From a virus, in IMG/VR virus record IMGVR_UViG_3300032265_001739, positions 1 through 21,805 of that record: a stretch of 21,805 nt of DNA. One strand, written 5' to 3'. Of the stretch, positions 12,719 to 20,689 are shown in pieces (positions within the stretch are counted from its first letter, which is position 1; the number at the start of each line of letters is the position of its first letter). The notes below the pieces were generated by a model. That model was given only the letters and a program-made list of their open reading frames with translations. It was not told the origin of the DNA and did no database searches. Made by a program: the position numbers and the translations under genes.

Positions 12719-13400
12719 TTCCTGTCTCCGAACAAATTTCTTTAACCAGAGCAACATCAGCCGGTTCTGATTTGAATTTTTTAATCCAATAGGGCAAATC
12801 AAAAGCAGGCGCAATTAGATTTAATTGCTCGTCACTCATACCACTCACCATTGCCTGCCCTGTAACACTATTCAGAATAACCCACGGGCTTATCTTGCCA
12901 TTTAGAATGTCATGTACCGCTCTGTTAAGACTTACATATCGAAAGTAGTGTGCAAAATTTGCATTTTGCTCATCGGCCCATTCCATCATAGTCTGTATTG
13001 ATCTTTGCACCGCAGATTCAACAGGTTCTACCTTAATCATCTCATAGAGATACTTTTCGTAAAGTTCATCTCTGCACCAATGATCCAATTTAACACCGCT
13101 CTTGATTACATAGTCAACAAACTTTTCTGGATATAGCGGATTGACATTGTTTAAAAAACTGCCAAACTTTACAAAGGCATTATAGTAGGCAGTATCACAG
13201 AATTCTTTGTAGGTCTTATTTTTCTTTCCGCCTTGTGCCAACTGCCAGAATCGATTAAAAGCCATAAAACCTGCTTGAACACGCTTTTCTTTTTCTTGTA
13301 AAGCTCGTCTTTTCTTTTCACACATGTGAGCATATAGAGTTTTCTCTTGCATGAAACTCTTGTTACAATGAACACAGGTAAATGGTTGATCTAATTTCAT
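12711..13400 (-). CDS. C2HC zinc-finger protein of unknown function
   Basis: 229 aa. The N terminus holds one zinc finger: FTCVHCNKSFMQEKTLYAHMC, with C9, C12, H25 and C27, a C2H2-like spacing with a terminal Cys. A basic helix follows (KKRRALQEKEKRV). The remaining 180 residues are mostly helical and include clusters of aromatic residues (FAHYFRYVS, ISPWVILNS). I do not recognise the fold; no nuclease or ATPase motif is visible. DNA binding is the simplest inference. The stop of the SGNH gene overlaps its ATG by four bases and its own stop overlaps the next TTG start by eight, so it belongs to a tightly coupled replication-block operon. Confidence 0.7.
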   Translation of the reverse strand: MKLDQPFTCVHCNKSFMQEKTLYAHMCEKKRRALQEKEKRVQAGFMAFNRFWQLAQGGKKNKTYKEFCDTAYYNAFVKFGSFLNNVNPLYPEKFVDYVIKSGVKLDHWCRDELYEKYLYEMIKVEPVESAVQRSIQTMMEWADEQNANFAHYFRYVSLNRAVHDILNGKISPWVILNSVTGQAMVSGMSDEQLNLIAPAFDLPYWIKKFKSEPADVALVKEICSETGIE

Positions 13401-13993
13401 TCTGTGATTAATTGATATATCTGTTTTGCAAACTGGCTGTGAGAATTCGGTCCTGGATGTACAGTATCATTGCCTCTGTCGATTACATTTAAATTAGGTT
13501 GTGTAGCATAATTTCTATCTACACTTGTCCATTGGGGGCAGTCAGTTAATAAAGATTCAGTTTGATTTATAGAAAAATCATAGTTTCTAATTTTTTTGTT
13601 TTCTAAAAACATTTTAGCATGATGAATATATAATGTACACCTTACAAAATTATCTCGATCGCTGTGAGCAGATGACCAATTAAGTAATCTACGATGCCCT
13701 TCCGGATCTCTAAGTTTATCCATCCAAGGACCTATTCTTAAAAATGAATTGTTTGTATCAAATACTAGATCTCTTTCTTTAAATGTCCATAAGATGACAA
13801 CTATATCGCTAGAACTAAAATCAAAATTTAGAATATTATAGAGTATTTCTAAATTACTTGCGCCAGCAAGACCGTTATTAACAGATTCCAATTTTAACAT
13901 ATTACCTAGTACGGCTGTCCAAGATTCGGCCAGAGGATTACTCAATCCCCTGCCGGCTGTCCACGAACATCCAAATGTAATTAGTCGACTCAC
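13397..13993 (-). CDS. SGNH/GDSL-hydrolase-like protein
   Basis: 198 aa from GTG 13993, which overlaps the preceding stop as GTGA. Block I is TFGCSWTAG with candidate nucleophile S10, where Cys replaces the Asp of GDS. Block II is GLAGASN with G44 and N47, followed by a strand VVILWTF at 65-71. The C-terminal catalytic pair is DTVHPG with D176 and H179, so a complete Ser-Asp-His set is present. Predicted activity is ester or acyl hydrolysis; the substrate is unknown. The gene is unusually AT-rich compared with its neighbours on both sides and sits between replication genes, which suggests acquisition by transfer. It shares GASN with the other two SGNH-like genes. Confidence 0.78.
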   Translation of the reverse strand: MSRLITFGCSWTAGRGLSNPLAESWTAVLGNMLKLESVNNGLAGASNLEILYNILNFDFSSSDIVVILWTFKERDLVFDTNNSFLRIGPWMDKLRDPEGHRRLLNWSSAHSDRDNFVRCTLYIHHAKMFLENKKIRNYDFSINQTESLLTDCPQWTSVDRNYATQPNLNVIDRGNDTVHPGPNSHSQFAKQIYQLITE

Positions 13994-14454
13994 TCGTATT
14001 CTTTCCGTTGCTTTTTATCAAGACCCATTTTATCAAACAATTCTTCTTTGTCTGATTTACTCATCATCGAAGCTATCTGTTTGATATCATCCATCTTCAT
14101 AGCAGGATAAATTTCGCACAATAGTTTTTCGATCTTATTGGCCTTGTCTTTTTTACCTGCGGCTAGATAGGGGTGATATGTAGATATACCTGCCCCAGTA
14201 GCCGCAAAAAGTTTCCACAACAATGCCTTGTGATTTTTGCTAAGATCAAAGTGATTTTTATTTACAAATTCGTTAGTAGTCTCTACAAACCATTCTTGAA
14301 TATCACGATCGCCTGCACAGCTGGCAGTATATCTCATCAAGATATAAGGACTAAATGCTTTCTTTTCTTCGTCTGTAAGATTATCATAGAAATCGTAGTT
14401 CTTTTGATCTACTGCATTAAGTTCTCGTTTGATATCAAGTTTTGCTGTTGCCAT
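13990..14454 (-). CDS. Probable clamp-loader small subunit (T4 gp62-like)
   Basis: 154 aa from ATG 14454. A GTG at 14493 would overlap the upstream gene further and has no better ribosome-binding site. The protein is all helical: YDFYDNLTDEEKKAFSPYILMRY at about 20-42, WFVETTNEFVN, LLWKLFAATG, a basic GKKDKANKIEKLL segment, and a C-terminal MDDIKQIASMMSKSDKEEL helix pair. The layout (FSPYxxxRY, then a helix with xxNE, then a basic turn and small helices) resembles the gp62 proteins of marine T4-like phages, which with gp44 load the gp45 clamp. The similarity is in pattern rather than clear identity, and gp44/gp45 are not in the window, so this is tentative. Confidence 0.5.
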   Translation of the reverse strand: MATAKLDIKRELNAVDQKNYDFYDNLTDEEKKAFSPYILMRYTASCAGDRDIQEWFVETTNEFVNKNHFDLSKNHKALLWKLFAATGAGISTYHPYLAAGKKDKANKIEKLLCEIYPAMKMDDIKQIASMMSKSDKEELFDKMGLDKKQRKEYE

Positions 14455-14722
14455 CGTCTTTATCTTTGCTAAGGTAGTACTGTACTTTAACACGATCTAG
14501 GGCCTGTTGTAAAGCCTTATCGGTCTTGGCTGCTCTCCGAATTTCCCCCCAAAGTTTATCATCCATTAGGTGGTCTCGTAACGGGCGGCCGTCACTGGTT
14601 CGAGAATCGTAATCATAACCGATCTCTTTTCTTGTACTAGGATCCGCCCCAAATTCTCGAGCATAGACAATTCCGCCTGCTCGTTCATAGATATATTTTA
14701 CACCTGGTTTTAAATTGCCCAT
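14435..14722 (-). CDS. Conserved hypothetical phage protein
   Basis: 95 aa. The sequence has a recognisable style: GVKYIYERAGGIVYAREFGADPSTRKEIGY, then DGRPLRDHLMDDKLWGEIRRAAKT and a C-terminal helix ALDRVKVQYYLSKD. I recall similar short proteins from T4-like phages but know no function. It is mixed in charge with a beta hairpin at the start and helices at the end. It overlaps the following clamp-loader-like gene by 20 bases and starts one base after the preceding stop. Its steady position among replication genes suggests a role in DNA metabolism. Confidence 0.65.
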   Translation of the reverse strand: MGNLKPGVKYIYERAGGIVYAREFGADPSTRKEIGYDYDSRTSDGRPLRDHLMDDKLWGEIRRAAKTDKALQQALDRVKVQYYLSKDKDDGNSKT

Positions 14723-14723
14723 A

Positions 14724-15227
14724 TTACCAACACTTAGTATAATCTACAATCTCACTTTGTCTAGAAACTTCTTTTACAAAGTATGCACAGCTTGGACCTT
14801 GTCCATCATGTAGTGGTGTGCATAATAATTGTCCAGGACGCATCTTGGGAAAATACCATTTTACATCTTGATAGACATCGATGATATCAATTTCAAAAAA
14901 TTCCGGCCTAAATCCGCTTAGGGGATTAAAACAAAATGTCTTAAATCCTCGATCATTCAAACTGGTTAGGGGCAAGACTTCCATTTCAGGCCCTTCGGGA
15001 TCCCCTACAATAGTACACCAATCTAATGGCATAGTCAGTTCGTGTGGACCAATTCTCAATACCGTCGCCGGGCCAGTAAAACTCTCCAAGAAAATTAATG
15101 GTATGAAAAAGTAATCGGGATTAGCATTGTCACTGTTATCTAGTACTGAGAATCTCAAGTCCTCGTCTATCTCGTCTGGTAAATCGTTGAGATGAAAAAT
15201 TTTATTATCTAATGTTAGAATCTGCAT
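14724..15227 (-). CDS. Conserved hypothetical phage protein
   Basis: 167 aa from ATG 15227, which shares one base with the uvsW stop (TAATG); a start at 15338 would lie inside uvsW and is rejected. It is beta-rich with an acidic beginning (NDLPDEIDEDLRFSV), then FFIPLIFLESFTGPATVLRIGPHELTMPLDWCTIVGD, VLPLTSLNDRGFKTFCFNPLSGFRPEF and DVYQDVKWYFPKMRPGQLL, ending VKEVSRQSEIVDYTKCW. Many Pro, Gly and aromatic residues point to a compact globular domain. I believe proteins like it occur beside uvsW in marine T4-like phages, but I know no function and see no catalytic motif. Confidence 0.65.
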   Translation of the reverse strand: MQILTLDNKIFHLNDLPDEIDEDLRFSVLDNSDNANPDYFFIPLIFLESFTGPATVLRIGPHELTMPLDWCTIVGDPEGPEMEVLPLTSLNDRGFKTFCFNPLSGFRPEFFEIDIIDVYQDVKWYFPKMRPGQLLCTPLHDGQGPSCAYFVKEVSRQSEIVDYTKCW

Positions 15228-16693
15228 TATTGGTATTTGACCTTTTGAATTGTAAAGGGATATTTCGCATCCTTGTAAAACTTTTTGCGTTCTGTAAGGT
15301 GACGTTTGGCATATTTTGTTGATGCTGTGACATCCCAAATTTGTACGAAGTCTTTATCGTCGGCTTTCCGAATACCGCGTCCAATTGATTGTATAACGCG
15401 GACAAAGCTCTTTCCGGGCTCAAGGAGAACCAGATGAAAAATCCGAGGAATATTAATACCCACAGCGGCCACACCATAAGTTGCCACAATAATCTTATTG
15501 TCAACTGTTTTAACTTCGTCATATTCTGCCTTGCGATCTTTTGTTTTTACTTCGCCTGAAATAAACACTGCATCTGGCAATGTTTCTACTAGATTTTTAC
15601 CCGAGTCAATACGATTAACAAGAACTAGCGTGTTTCCTGTTTCTGCAATGCCCTGTATTAGGTCACTAACATACTGCATCCTATCTTTGTCAGTGACTAA
15701 GAATTTCAATTCCTCTGCATAACTACCAAATTCCTTCCATTCGGCGGTCTGTACAATGTTAACATGACAATTACTCAGTACACCTTTTTCTTGTAATTCG
15801 TGTGCGCTGACTCTGTGAATAACTTCTCCTAGGCTAGCACGAATACTTTGAAATTCGTGGTCTGCTTTTGGTACTGTTCCTGTTAAGCCCCAGCGAATTG
15901 GTGTTTTTGCAAGGTTATGTGTCAGTAGAGTTTTCAGCACTTCTGCCTTGGCCATGTGAACTTCATCGACCATCACACATTGTACATTGTCCAACAACAT
16001 TTCAATTTTCGCACTGGCTGCTTCGTCCCAGTTTTTGCTATTTTTATCTAAAATATTCAAACTTTGCCAAGTGCAAATTGTATGCATCTTGTTTAGATCT
16101 TTTCTATCACCATAGTAAACACCTACGTCAAGACCGCAGTTGATAAAATCTTCTTCTGTTTGTTCAACTAGTGATTTATTAGGAACAATGGTTATTGTTC
16201 GACCGTATTTTTCACAGATTTTTGCCAGAGTTGCGGTGGTAATGGTCTTGCCAAAACCCGTAGCGATTTCTTGTATACATTGAGGATTGGCTAAAAATTT
16301 ATTGATCACCTCAGTCTGATCATCTCGCAATCTGATCTTTTCACCTGCAAAGCGATGACCTACTGGCCAGGTCTGATCACCCCAAAAATCTTCAAAAATT
16401 TCACTAAATTCTAGGGCACCTGCTTGACGCAGATCTTCTACTTCGATGTTAAAGTTTTTACTTTCTAAATATTCCAATACCTGTGGAAGCATGCTGAGGT
16501 AAGTTGTGCCCCCAAGACCAAAAAAGCTCACAGTACCATCCCATCGACCTAATTTATAGGCTGGACGGAACCGAGCAGTAGGGTCCTCATACTTGAACTT
16601 TTTAACCAAGGCCTTGCGAGTGTCAAGATCTAGATTTTCTATCTTGATGTTAACTTCATCCTTGATAACAATTTTACATGATGACAAAAGCAA
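15227..16693 (-). CDS. uvsW: UvsW-type DNA/RNA helicase (superfamily 2)
   Basis: 488 aa. The N-terminal domain (to about 115) resembles that of T4 UvsW, with FKYEDPTARFRPAYKLGRWDG. Helicase motifs follow in order: Walker A ATGFGKT at 144-150, DEVH box at 243-246, motif III TGT at 271-273, ATYGVAAVGI at about 404-413 and motif VI QSIGRGIRK at 435-443. UvsW unwinds branched DNA and R-loops, and in T4 it drives the switch from origin- to recombination-dependent replication. The start is TTG 16693 or TTG 16687; the former overlaps the upstream gene by 20 bases. The uvsX, UvsY-like and HARP-like genes lie upstream in the same block. Confidence 0.92.
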   Translation of the reverse strand: MLLSSCKIVIKDEVNIKIENLDLDTRKALVKKFKYEDPTARFRPAYKLGRWDGTVSFFGLGGTTYLSMLPQVLEYLESKNFNIEVEDLRQAGALEFSEIFEDFWGDQTWPVGHRFAGEKIRLRDDQTEVINKFLANPQCIQEIATGFGKTITTATLAKICEKYGRTITIVPNKSLVEQTEEDFINCGLDVGVYYGDRKDLNKMHTICTWQSLNILDKNSKNWDEAASAKIEMLLDNVQCVMVDEVHMAKAEVLKTLLTHNLAKTPIRWGLTGTVPKADHEFQSIRASLGEVIHRVSAHELQEKGVLSNCHVNIVQTAEWKEFGSYAEELKFLVTDKDRMQYVSDLIQGIAETGNTLVLVNRIDSGKNLVETLPDAVFISGEVKTKDRKAEYDEVKTVDNKIIVATYGVAAVGINIPRIFHLVLLEPGKSFVRVIQSIGRGIRKADDKDFVQIWDVTASTKYAKRHLTERKKFYKDAKYPFTIQKVKYQ

Positions 16694-17858
16694 ACTCCAT
16701 TTCTTTAGATTTTCCTGAAAAATTTATTAAATTATGGTGTCTTGACAGGTATTCTCTAATCGAATAATGCACACCGCCAATTCCTAGGTTTAAAATACAG
16801 TTAAATTTTATATTAGATTTTAACACAGGCTTGGGTAATTTACTACTGATAAAAACTACCTTCGTTTTGTCAGAAATTGGCGAATTTAAGGCCTGTTTTT
16901 TAACAAAATCGTTAAATTCTTTGCCAGTTTCGGTGGGTAAACGGAACATGACACTCATCTCACTATCATTGATACCCATTTGATGGAAAAGATCATAACT
17001 TTCTAGTAATGTGTTAAGCTCAGAGCCGCCGGGTATAACAACCATACAGGGCAACATATTTTTTACCAGCTCGGAAATGTCAGAAAACGGTATTTTTTCA
17101 GAATTTATGTTGAAGCCGGTATCGACACTAGATTTTAAAAATTCTATGACCAAGGGATCAGTGGTGTCTTGATTCAATACTGCATCAATCTCATCTGACC
17201 ATACCGTGATTCCATATTTTCTTGCCGCGAACAGTGATTCGATTATGTCCACACCTTGAAAATTAGGCAAATTTTTATGCACATTTTTAAATTTCGGAGT
17301 ATTATTTTCTAGCACTACCATAGGTACAAAATTTTCAACATCTTGCTGAATTTTAGCAATTTGATTTTGATAATTTAAAAATTCTTCGTCAATCGTCCAC
17401 TCATTTTTTAAACTAAGGTCAGAGACGAATTTAATATTGGCTTCACAAAGGGCAAATATCCAAGATTTTAGATCTTTGTTCCATACTGCCGGACCTAATT
17501 TGTTTTTAGTATTACGAATATCTGCTATAACAGATTCGTCATAGGGAAATTCTACCTTAATAATTTTTCCGTAGGTGTTATCTGGCAAAATACTTATTCT
17601 ACGAGAATTAGTAATTTTTCTAATGGCTAATTTGAACTTGGGGGTCTCTAAAAATCCACTAACATCAGAATTTAGGCGAGCTGATAATGTTGTAGAATAT
17701 CTTTTTAATATCTTGACTGCTAGGTCGGACTGTTTTTCTGTAAATGCCGATCCTCGACCTGTTTGATCACAAAAACTCAAGACTATATTATGGTCCCAGT
17801 TGTTAAGGGTACCAATTCTTAGTCTAGCAAGTTCAAAAATTAGGTCTTCAATGTACAT
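16674..17858 (-). CDS. HARP-domain-like protein of unknown function
   Basis: 394 aa. Residues about 96-150 (KIIKVEFPYDESVIADIR...VWNKDLKSWIFAL) resemble the HARP domain, which precedes the helicase in annealing helicases such as SMARCAL1: a strand with FPY, a helix, then W/yd...K.W.F. Before this there is an FTEKQSDLAVKIL segment. The C-terminal 200 residues alternate strands and helices (CMVVIPGGSEL, KVVFISSK, FNCILNLGIG) like a nucleotide-binding or helicase-type core, but no Walker motifs are present. The gene is AT-rich, has its own extended -10 sigma70 promoter behind a terminator, and overlaps uvsW by 20 bases, so the two are probably translated together and may cooperate on branched DNA. 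Confidence 0.55.
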   Translation of the reverse strand: MYIEDLIFELARLRIGTLNNWDHNIVLSFCDQTGRGSAFTEKQSDLAVKILKRYSTTLSARLNSDVSGFLETPKFKLAIRKITNSRRISILPDNTYGKIIKVEFPYDESVIADIRNTKNKLGPAVWNKDLKSWIFALCEANIKFVSDLSLKNEWTIDEEFLNYQNQIAKIQQDVENFVPMVVLENNTPKFKNVHKNLPNFQGVDIIESLFAARKYGITVWSDEIDAVLNQDTTDPLVIEFLKSSVDTGFNINSEKIPFSDISELVKNMLPCMVVIPGGSELNTLLESYDLFHQMGINDSEMSVMFRLPTETGKEFNDFVKKQALNSPISDKTKVVFISSKLPKPVLKSNIKFNCILNLGIGGVHYSIREYLSRHHNLINFSGKSKEMEFAFVIM

Positions 17859-17863
17859 GATTT

Positions 17864-17892
17864 ATTATAGCATAAAAATAGGCAAAGATCAA
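17864..17892 (-). promoter_or_regulatory. Sigma70 promoter with extended -10 (TTGATC-17-TATAAT)
   Basis: On the minus strand TTGATC (17887-17892) and TATAAT (17864-17869) are 17 bases apart, with TGC directly before the -10. Only five bases separate the -10 from the ATG of the HARP-like gene, so +1 would fall on or near the A of that ATG. The -35 overlaps the terminator stem. Confidence 0.7.
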
Positions 17893-17901
17893 ATCTTTGC
17901 C
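17873..17901 (-). terminator. Intrinsic terminator after the UvsY-like gene
   Basis: On the minus strand GGCAAAGAT and ATCTTTGCC form a perfect 9-bp stem with a 3-base loop (17881-17901), followed by TATTTTTATG. It lies just downstream of the UvsY-like stop at 17907. The -35 of the next promoter is inside the hairpin. Confidence 0.8.
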
Positions 17902-17906
17902 CATTG

Positions 17907-18362
17907 TTATAAACTGATATCTTCCAAACCTGCGGCTCGAAGTTTGATGATATTACTTAACTGCCACTGCTTGATGTCAAGACCTTTGATAATTCCCAGC
18001 CATTGATTTCGTAGCATGGCAAATTCATTGATAATTTTCTCCATATCAATGACATCGGGCTCACCTTCCACATATTTTTCACAATCTCGACTACTCAATG
18101 CCCGTTGGTAAGTTTCCAAGTATTTTCTAAATGCTTTAGACCTAATACGGCGTAGCTCAATGTTTAAATATTCTAAGATTGCTTCAACTTCTTGCAGTTG
18201 ATTGAATCGTTGCTCAACAATACCGGGAAGTTGAGCAGAAGCCTTTTCTACATTTCCGTGTACTTTGACTTCTGCTCTAGCCTGGTCTAGTTCATTGTAA
18301 AAATGATCTAAACAGTTCGGAAGGTGCGCTATGTCTTTGCTAACTTTAGCGTACCAAGACAC
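17907..18362 (-). CDS. Probable UvsY-like recombination mediator
   Basis: 151 aa from GTG 18360-18362, with GAGGA upstream. It is all helical and charged, with a central long helix RFNQLQEVEAILEYLNIELRRIRSKAF and a C-terminal MLRNQWLGIIKGLDIKQWQLSNIIKLRAAG at about 117-147. T4 UvsY (137 aa) also consists of helices with a C-terminal segment ending IKHIQDMRAF that helps it oligomerise and load UvsX onto gp32-covered DNA. The similarity is in length, helix pattern and C terminus. Synteny supports it: uvsX is two genes upstream and uvsW two genes downstream. A terminator directly follows the stop. Confidence 0.5.
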   Translation of the reverse strand: MSWYAKVSKDIAHLPNCLDHFYNELDQARAEVKVHGNVEKASAQLPGIVEQRFNQLQEVEAILEYLNIELRRIRSKAFRKYLETYQRALSSRDCEKYVEGEPDVIDMEKIINEFAMLRNQWLGIIKGLDIKQWQLSNIIKLRAAGLEDISL

Positions 18363-18364
18363 AA

Positions 18365-18610
18365 TTAATCCTCGCCTTCGTAATAATCTACATCGTCATC
18401 TAATTCATCGTCTTGTTGCTCTTCTTCAACAACAGTTTCGATGGCTAGATCCAAATGTGGATCATATCCCATCAGTCCTTCAAGGATCGAAATTTCGACA
18501 TCTTTGCCTAGTAAGAAGTCTACATAGTGTGCCGCAACCGCTTCGCGATTTTTTTCTGGAACATATTCTCTGAATACATCCCATAGTTCAACAATCAAAC
18601 TTTCTTCCAT
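18365..18610 (-). CDS. Small acidic protein of unknown function
   Basis: 81 aa. Its ATG shares one base with the uvsX stop (TAATG). Residues 1-55 are helical (SLIVELWDVFREYVPEKNREAVAAHYVDFLLG), followed by a strongly acidic tail (EEEQQDDELDDDVDYYEGED). Such tails often bind a basic protein or imitate DNA. Position between uvsX and a UvsY-like gene suggests an accessory role in recombination or late transcription, but I recognise no family. Confidence 0.65.
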   Translation of the reverse strand: MEESLIVELWDVFREYVPEKNREAVAAHYVDFLLGKDVEISILEGLMGYDPHLDLAIETVVEEEQQDDELDDDVDYYEGED

Positions 18611-19668
18611 TATACTTCATCCTCTGTTTCTTCAATAGTTACTGTGGGTCTTACTGTTGATTCATCCCATTCTTCCATAATCAAACGAAGTTTATCTTCC
18701 GTCCAATTTTTACGGAATTCTGCAAGGATTTCTCCAGTGGCCTTACTGGTATATGCCAGTTTATTTCCCACTTTAGATAATACACCCATCTTTTCAAACA
18801 TGTCAACCAGACCAGAGGTTGGCGCCATACCTGTTGAATAAGGAATCTTAACTTGTACGGTTTCAAAAGGTTTTGCGTAGCGTGTCTTCATGATCTTACA
18901 AGCTGAACGAATACCTAATACATCACTGACTTTGTTGCCGTCTTCGTCTTCCTTTAACTTCAACTTCTTCATGGCAACCACAATAGAAGATGCGTAAACA
19001 AAACCCTGTCCACCTGATATTTTGTCGTCTGGATCAAACATATCTTGACTTGCGTATGTGTGATTTGTACAAACCATACCTACATTGTAGCTGCCAAACA
19101 TGTTTACACAGTTACGAACAAGACTTGTAAGTGCTTTGGGTTTACGACCCATGTCGCCCTTCATCTCACCTGCTTCAAACTGATTGACATCTGTGGGAGT
19201 CAATAACATACCCAATGAATCAATTACAAACAACACCTTGGGACGATCAGCGTCCGGCATGACTTTGTACTCTTTCATGAATTCACTAATAGTCTTAGCT
19301 ACATCATCAATCATGGCCATGTTAAGTTTTAACAGCTTATCATCGCTAGTATCCACACCCAAGTCTAGCAACCACTTTTCATCAAGAGCATTTTCACTGT
19401 CAACAAGGATGACATAAATGCCTTGTTCTTGAGCCGCCTTAATAATATTGCCTGAGCAGATATATGATTTACCCGCACCAGACTCTCCAGCAAATACCGT
19501 CACCTTACCTAAAGGGACTCCCTTAAAGAAGTCCCCCGAGATAAGATAGTTTAGGGCATAGTTGCCAGTTGAGATCCAATCTGTTGGATCGTTGAAACCA
19601 ATTCCTAAGCCATCAATACTTTTAGTGATAGACTTACGGAACTTCGATAAATCGAAGGCCTTTACCAT
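18610..19668 (-). CDS. uvsX: UvsX, RecA-like strand-exchange recombinase
   Basis: 352 aa, close to T4 UvsX (about 390). Walker A is GESGAGKS at 61-68, the catalytic Glu region is DSENALD with E92, Walker B is VLFVIDSLGML at 145-155, and the motif CTNHTYASQDMF is near 199-210. DKISGGQGFVYASS follows, as in UvsX/RecA. The C terminus is acidic (EETEDEV). It coats single-stranded DNA, displaces gp32 with UvsY's help and catalyses strand invasion for repair and recombination-dependent replication. AAAAGGAG lies before the ATG, a strong ribosome-binding site, 13 bases after the gp32 stop. Confidence 0.95.
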   Translation of the reverse strand: MVKAFDLSKFRKSITKSIDGLGIGFNDPTDWISTGNYALNYLISGDFFKGVPLGKVTVFAGESGAGKSYICSGNIIKAAQEQGIYVILVDSENALDEKWLLDLGVDTSDDKLLKLNMAMIDDVAKTISEFMKEYKVMPDADRPKVLFVIDSLGMLLTPTDVNQFEAGEMKGDMGRKPKALTSLVRNCVNMFGSYNVGMVCTNHTYASQDMFDPDDKISGGQGFVYASSIVVAMKKLKLKEDEDGNKVSDVLGIRSACKIMKTRYAKPFETVQVKIPYSTGMAPTSGLVDMFEKMGVLSKVGNKLAYTSKATGEILAEFRKNWTEDKLRLIMEEWDESTVRPTVTIEETEDEV

Positions 19669-19681
19669 AGTCTATCTCCTT

Positions 19682-20689
19682 TTAGTTTTGTTGACGCTTA
19701 CGGATCATCGCAATGATGTCTGCGGCACGGCTTGAAGCATCACCACCCGAGGCTGGTGTATCTTCTTTAACTGCTGTTTTTGCTACTGGTGCTGGATCAG
19801 CATCAAACGGAGCATCATCTTCATCTTCTGCTACTGGAGCAGGTGCTGGACGAGCTACCGCAGGACGAGCTGCCGGAGCTGGTGCATTACCATTACCACT
19901 GCCGCCTCTCATGCCGTCTGGTTTAAAGTATTGTCCCCAACGGTCCATATCAAATGCTTCGCCATCGACAGATGCTTCAAACATTTCTTTCATAACCTTC
20001 AGTTCAACATCACCTGGTTTCTTAGGCAGGAAGTCACTCAAATTAAACAAACCATATTGTTCAATTGCGGCTTTTTCTGCTTCGTTCAAGGCACGCTCAC
20101 GACGTCCCCAAGTACTAGTAGAATAGTCAGCATAACCGCCTTTAGATGTTTTTGCAATCTTGAAGTCCAAGCCACGGACATAGTCTGTTGGCAATTCTTC
20201 AATTTCACTATCCATCAATGCGTTTTTAACAATGTTAAAAATTTGACTACCAATGATGAATCGACGAATTGGATTCTCTGGAGTCTTGTCTTCTTGGAAT
20301 TTTGAATCAACAACAAAACCTTGGAACAGATAAGACTTTTTCTTCCAGTACTTACGACCCATGTCTTCCAAAGACTTATCTTTGAACCATGGACGAACTT
20401 CTGTAAGAATTGGGCATGTCTCACCCCACATTTCCATGCAAGGAACTTTTACAGTTACTGGACGGGAATTAGTATCACCTTTCACACCTGCAAAAGGCAA
20501 GTTAATGATCGAGCGTTCGATCCAGAAAAAAGTGTTGTTTGGGTCTGCATCGGGTAAGAAACGGACAGTTGCCGTTGCACCTTCTGCTATGTTCCAGTGG
20601 GGATAAATTGCGTTATCACCAGCGGTGTAGTTTTGAGTTGCTTGTGCGCTTGATTGAAGTTTAGCGCGAATTTCTGCTAGAGTTGCCAT
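19682..20689 (-). CDS. 32: gp32, single-stranded DNA-binding protein
   Basis: 335 aa. Core features match T4-type gp32: FLPDADPNNTFFWIERSIINLPF, WGETCPILTEVRPWF, then MGRKYWKKKSYLFQGFVV at about 109-127 and RFIIGSQIF. The T4 zinc site (H-C-C-C) is not complete: only C84 and C92 are seen, so it is probably zinc-free. After residue about 268 there is a long Ala/Pro linker (APAPAARPAVARPAPAP), an acidic stretch (EDEDDAPFDAD) and a terminal helix SSRAADIIAMIRKRQQN. It protects single-stranded DNA and organises replication and recombination partners. AAGGA precedes the ATG. The AU-rich leader fits the known self-repression of T4 gp32 translation, though no clear pseudoknot is seen. Confidence 0.93.
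   Translation of the reverse strand: MATLAEIRAKLQSSAQATQNYTAGDNAIYPHWNIAEGATATVRFLPDADPNNTFFWIERSIINLPFAGVKGDTNSRPVTVKVPCMEMWGETCPILTEVRPWFKDKSLEDMGRKYWKKKSYLFQGFVVDSKFQEDKTPENPIRRFIIGSQIFNIVKNALMDSEIEELPTDYVRGLDFKIAKTSKGGYADYSTSTWGRRERALNEAEKAAIEQYGLFNLSDFLPKKPGDVELKVMKEMFEASVDGEAFDMDRWGQYFKPDGMRGGSGNGNAPAPAARPAVARPAPAPVAEDEDDAPFDADPAPVAKTAVKEDTPASGGDASSRAADIIAMIRKRQQN

Noticed and set aside
15205-15522. 105-aa minus-strand reading frame with a hydrophobic start
   Set aside because: It lies almost wholly inside uvsW, whose helicase motifs VI and end are in the other frame; it has no ribosome-binding site.
19713-20126. 137-aa plus-strand Ala/Ser-rich frame
   Set aside because: It is the antisense of the gp32 Ala/Pro linker and acidic region, which commonly leaves an open opposite frame.
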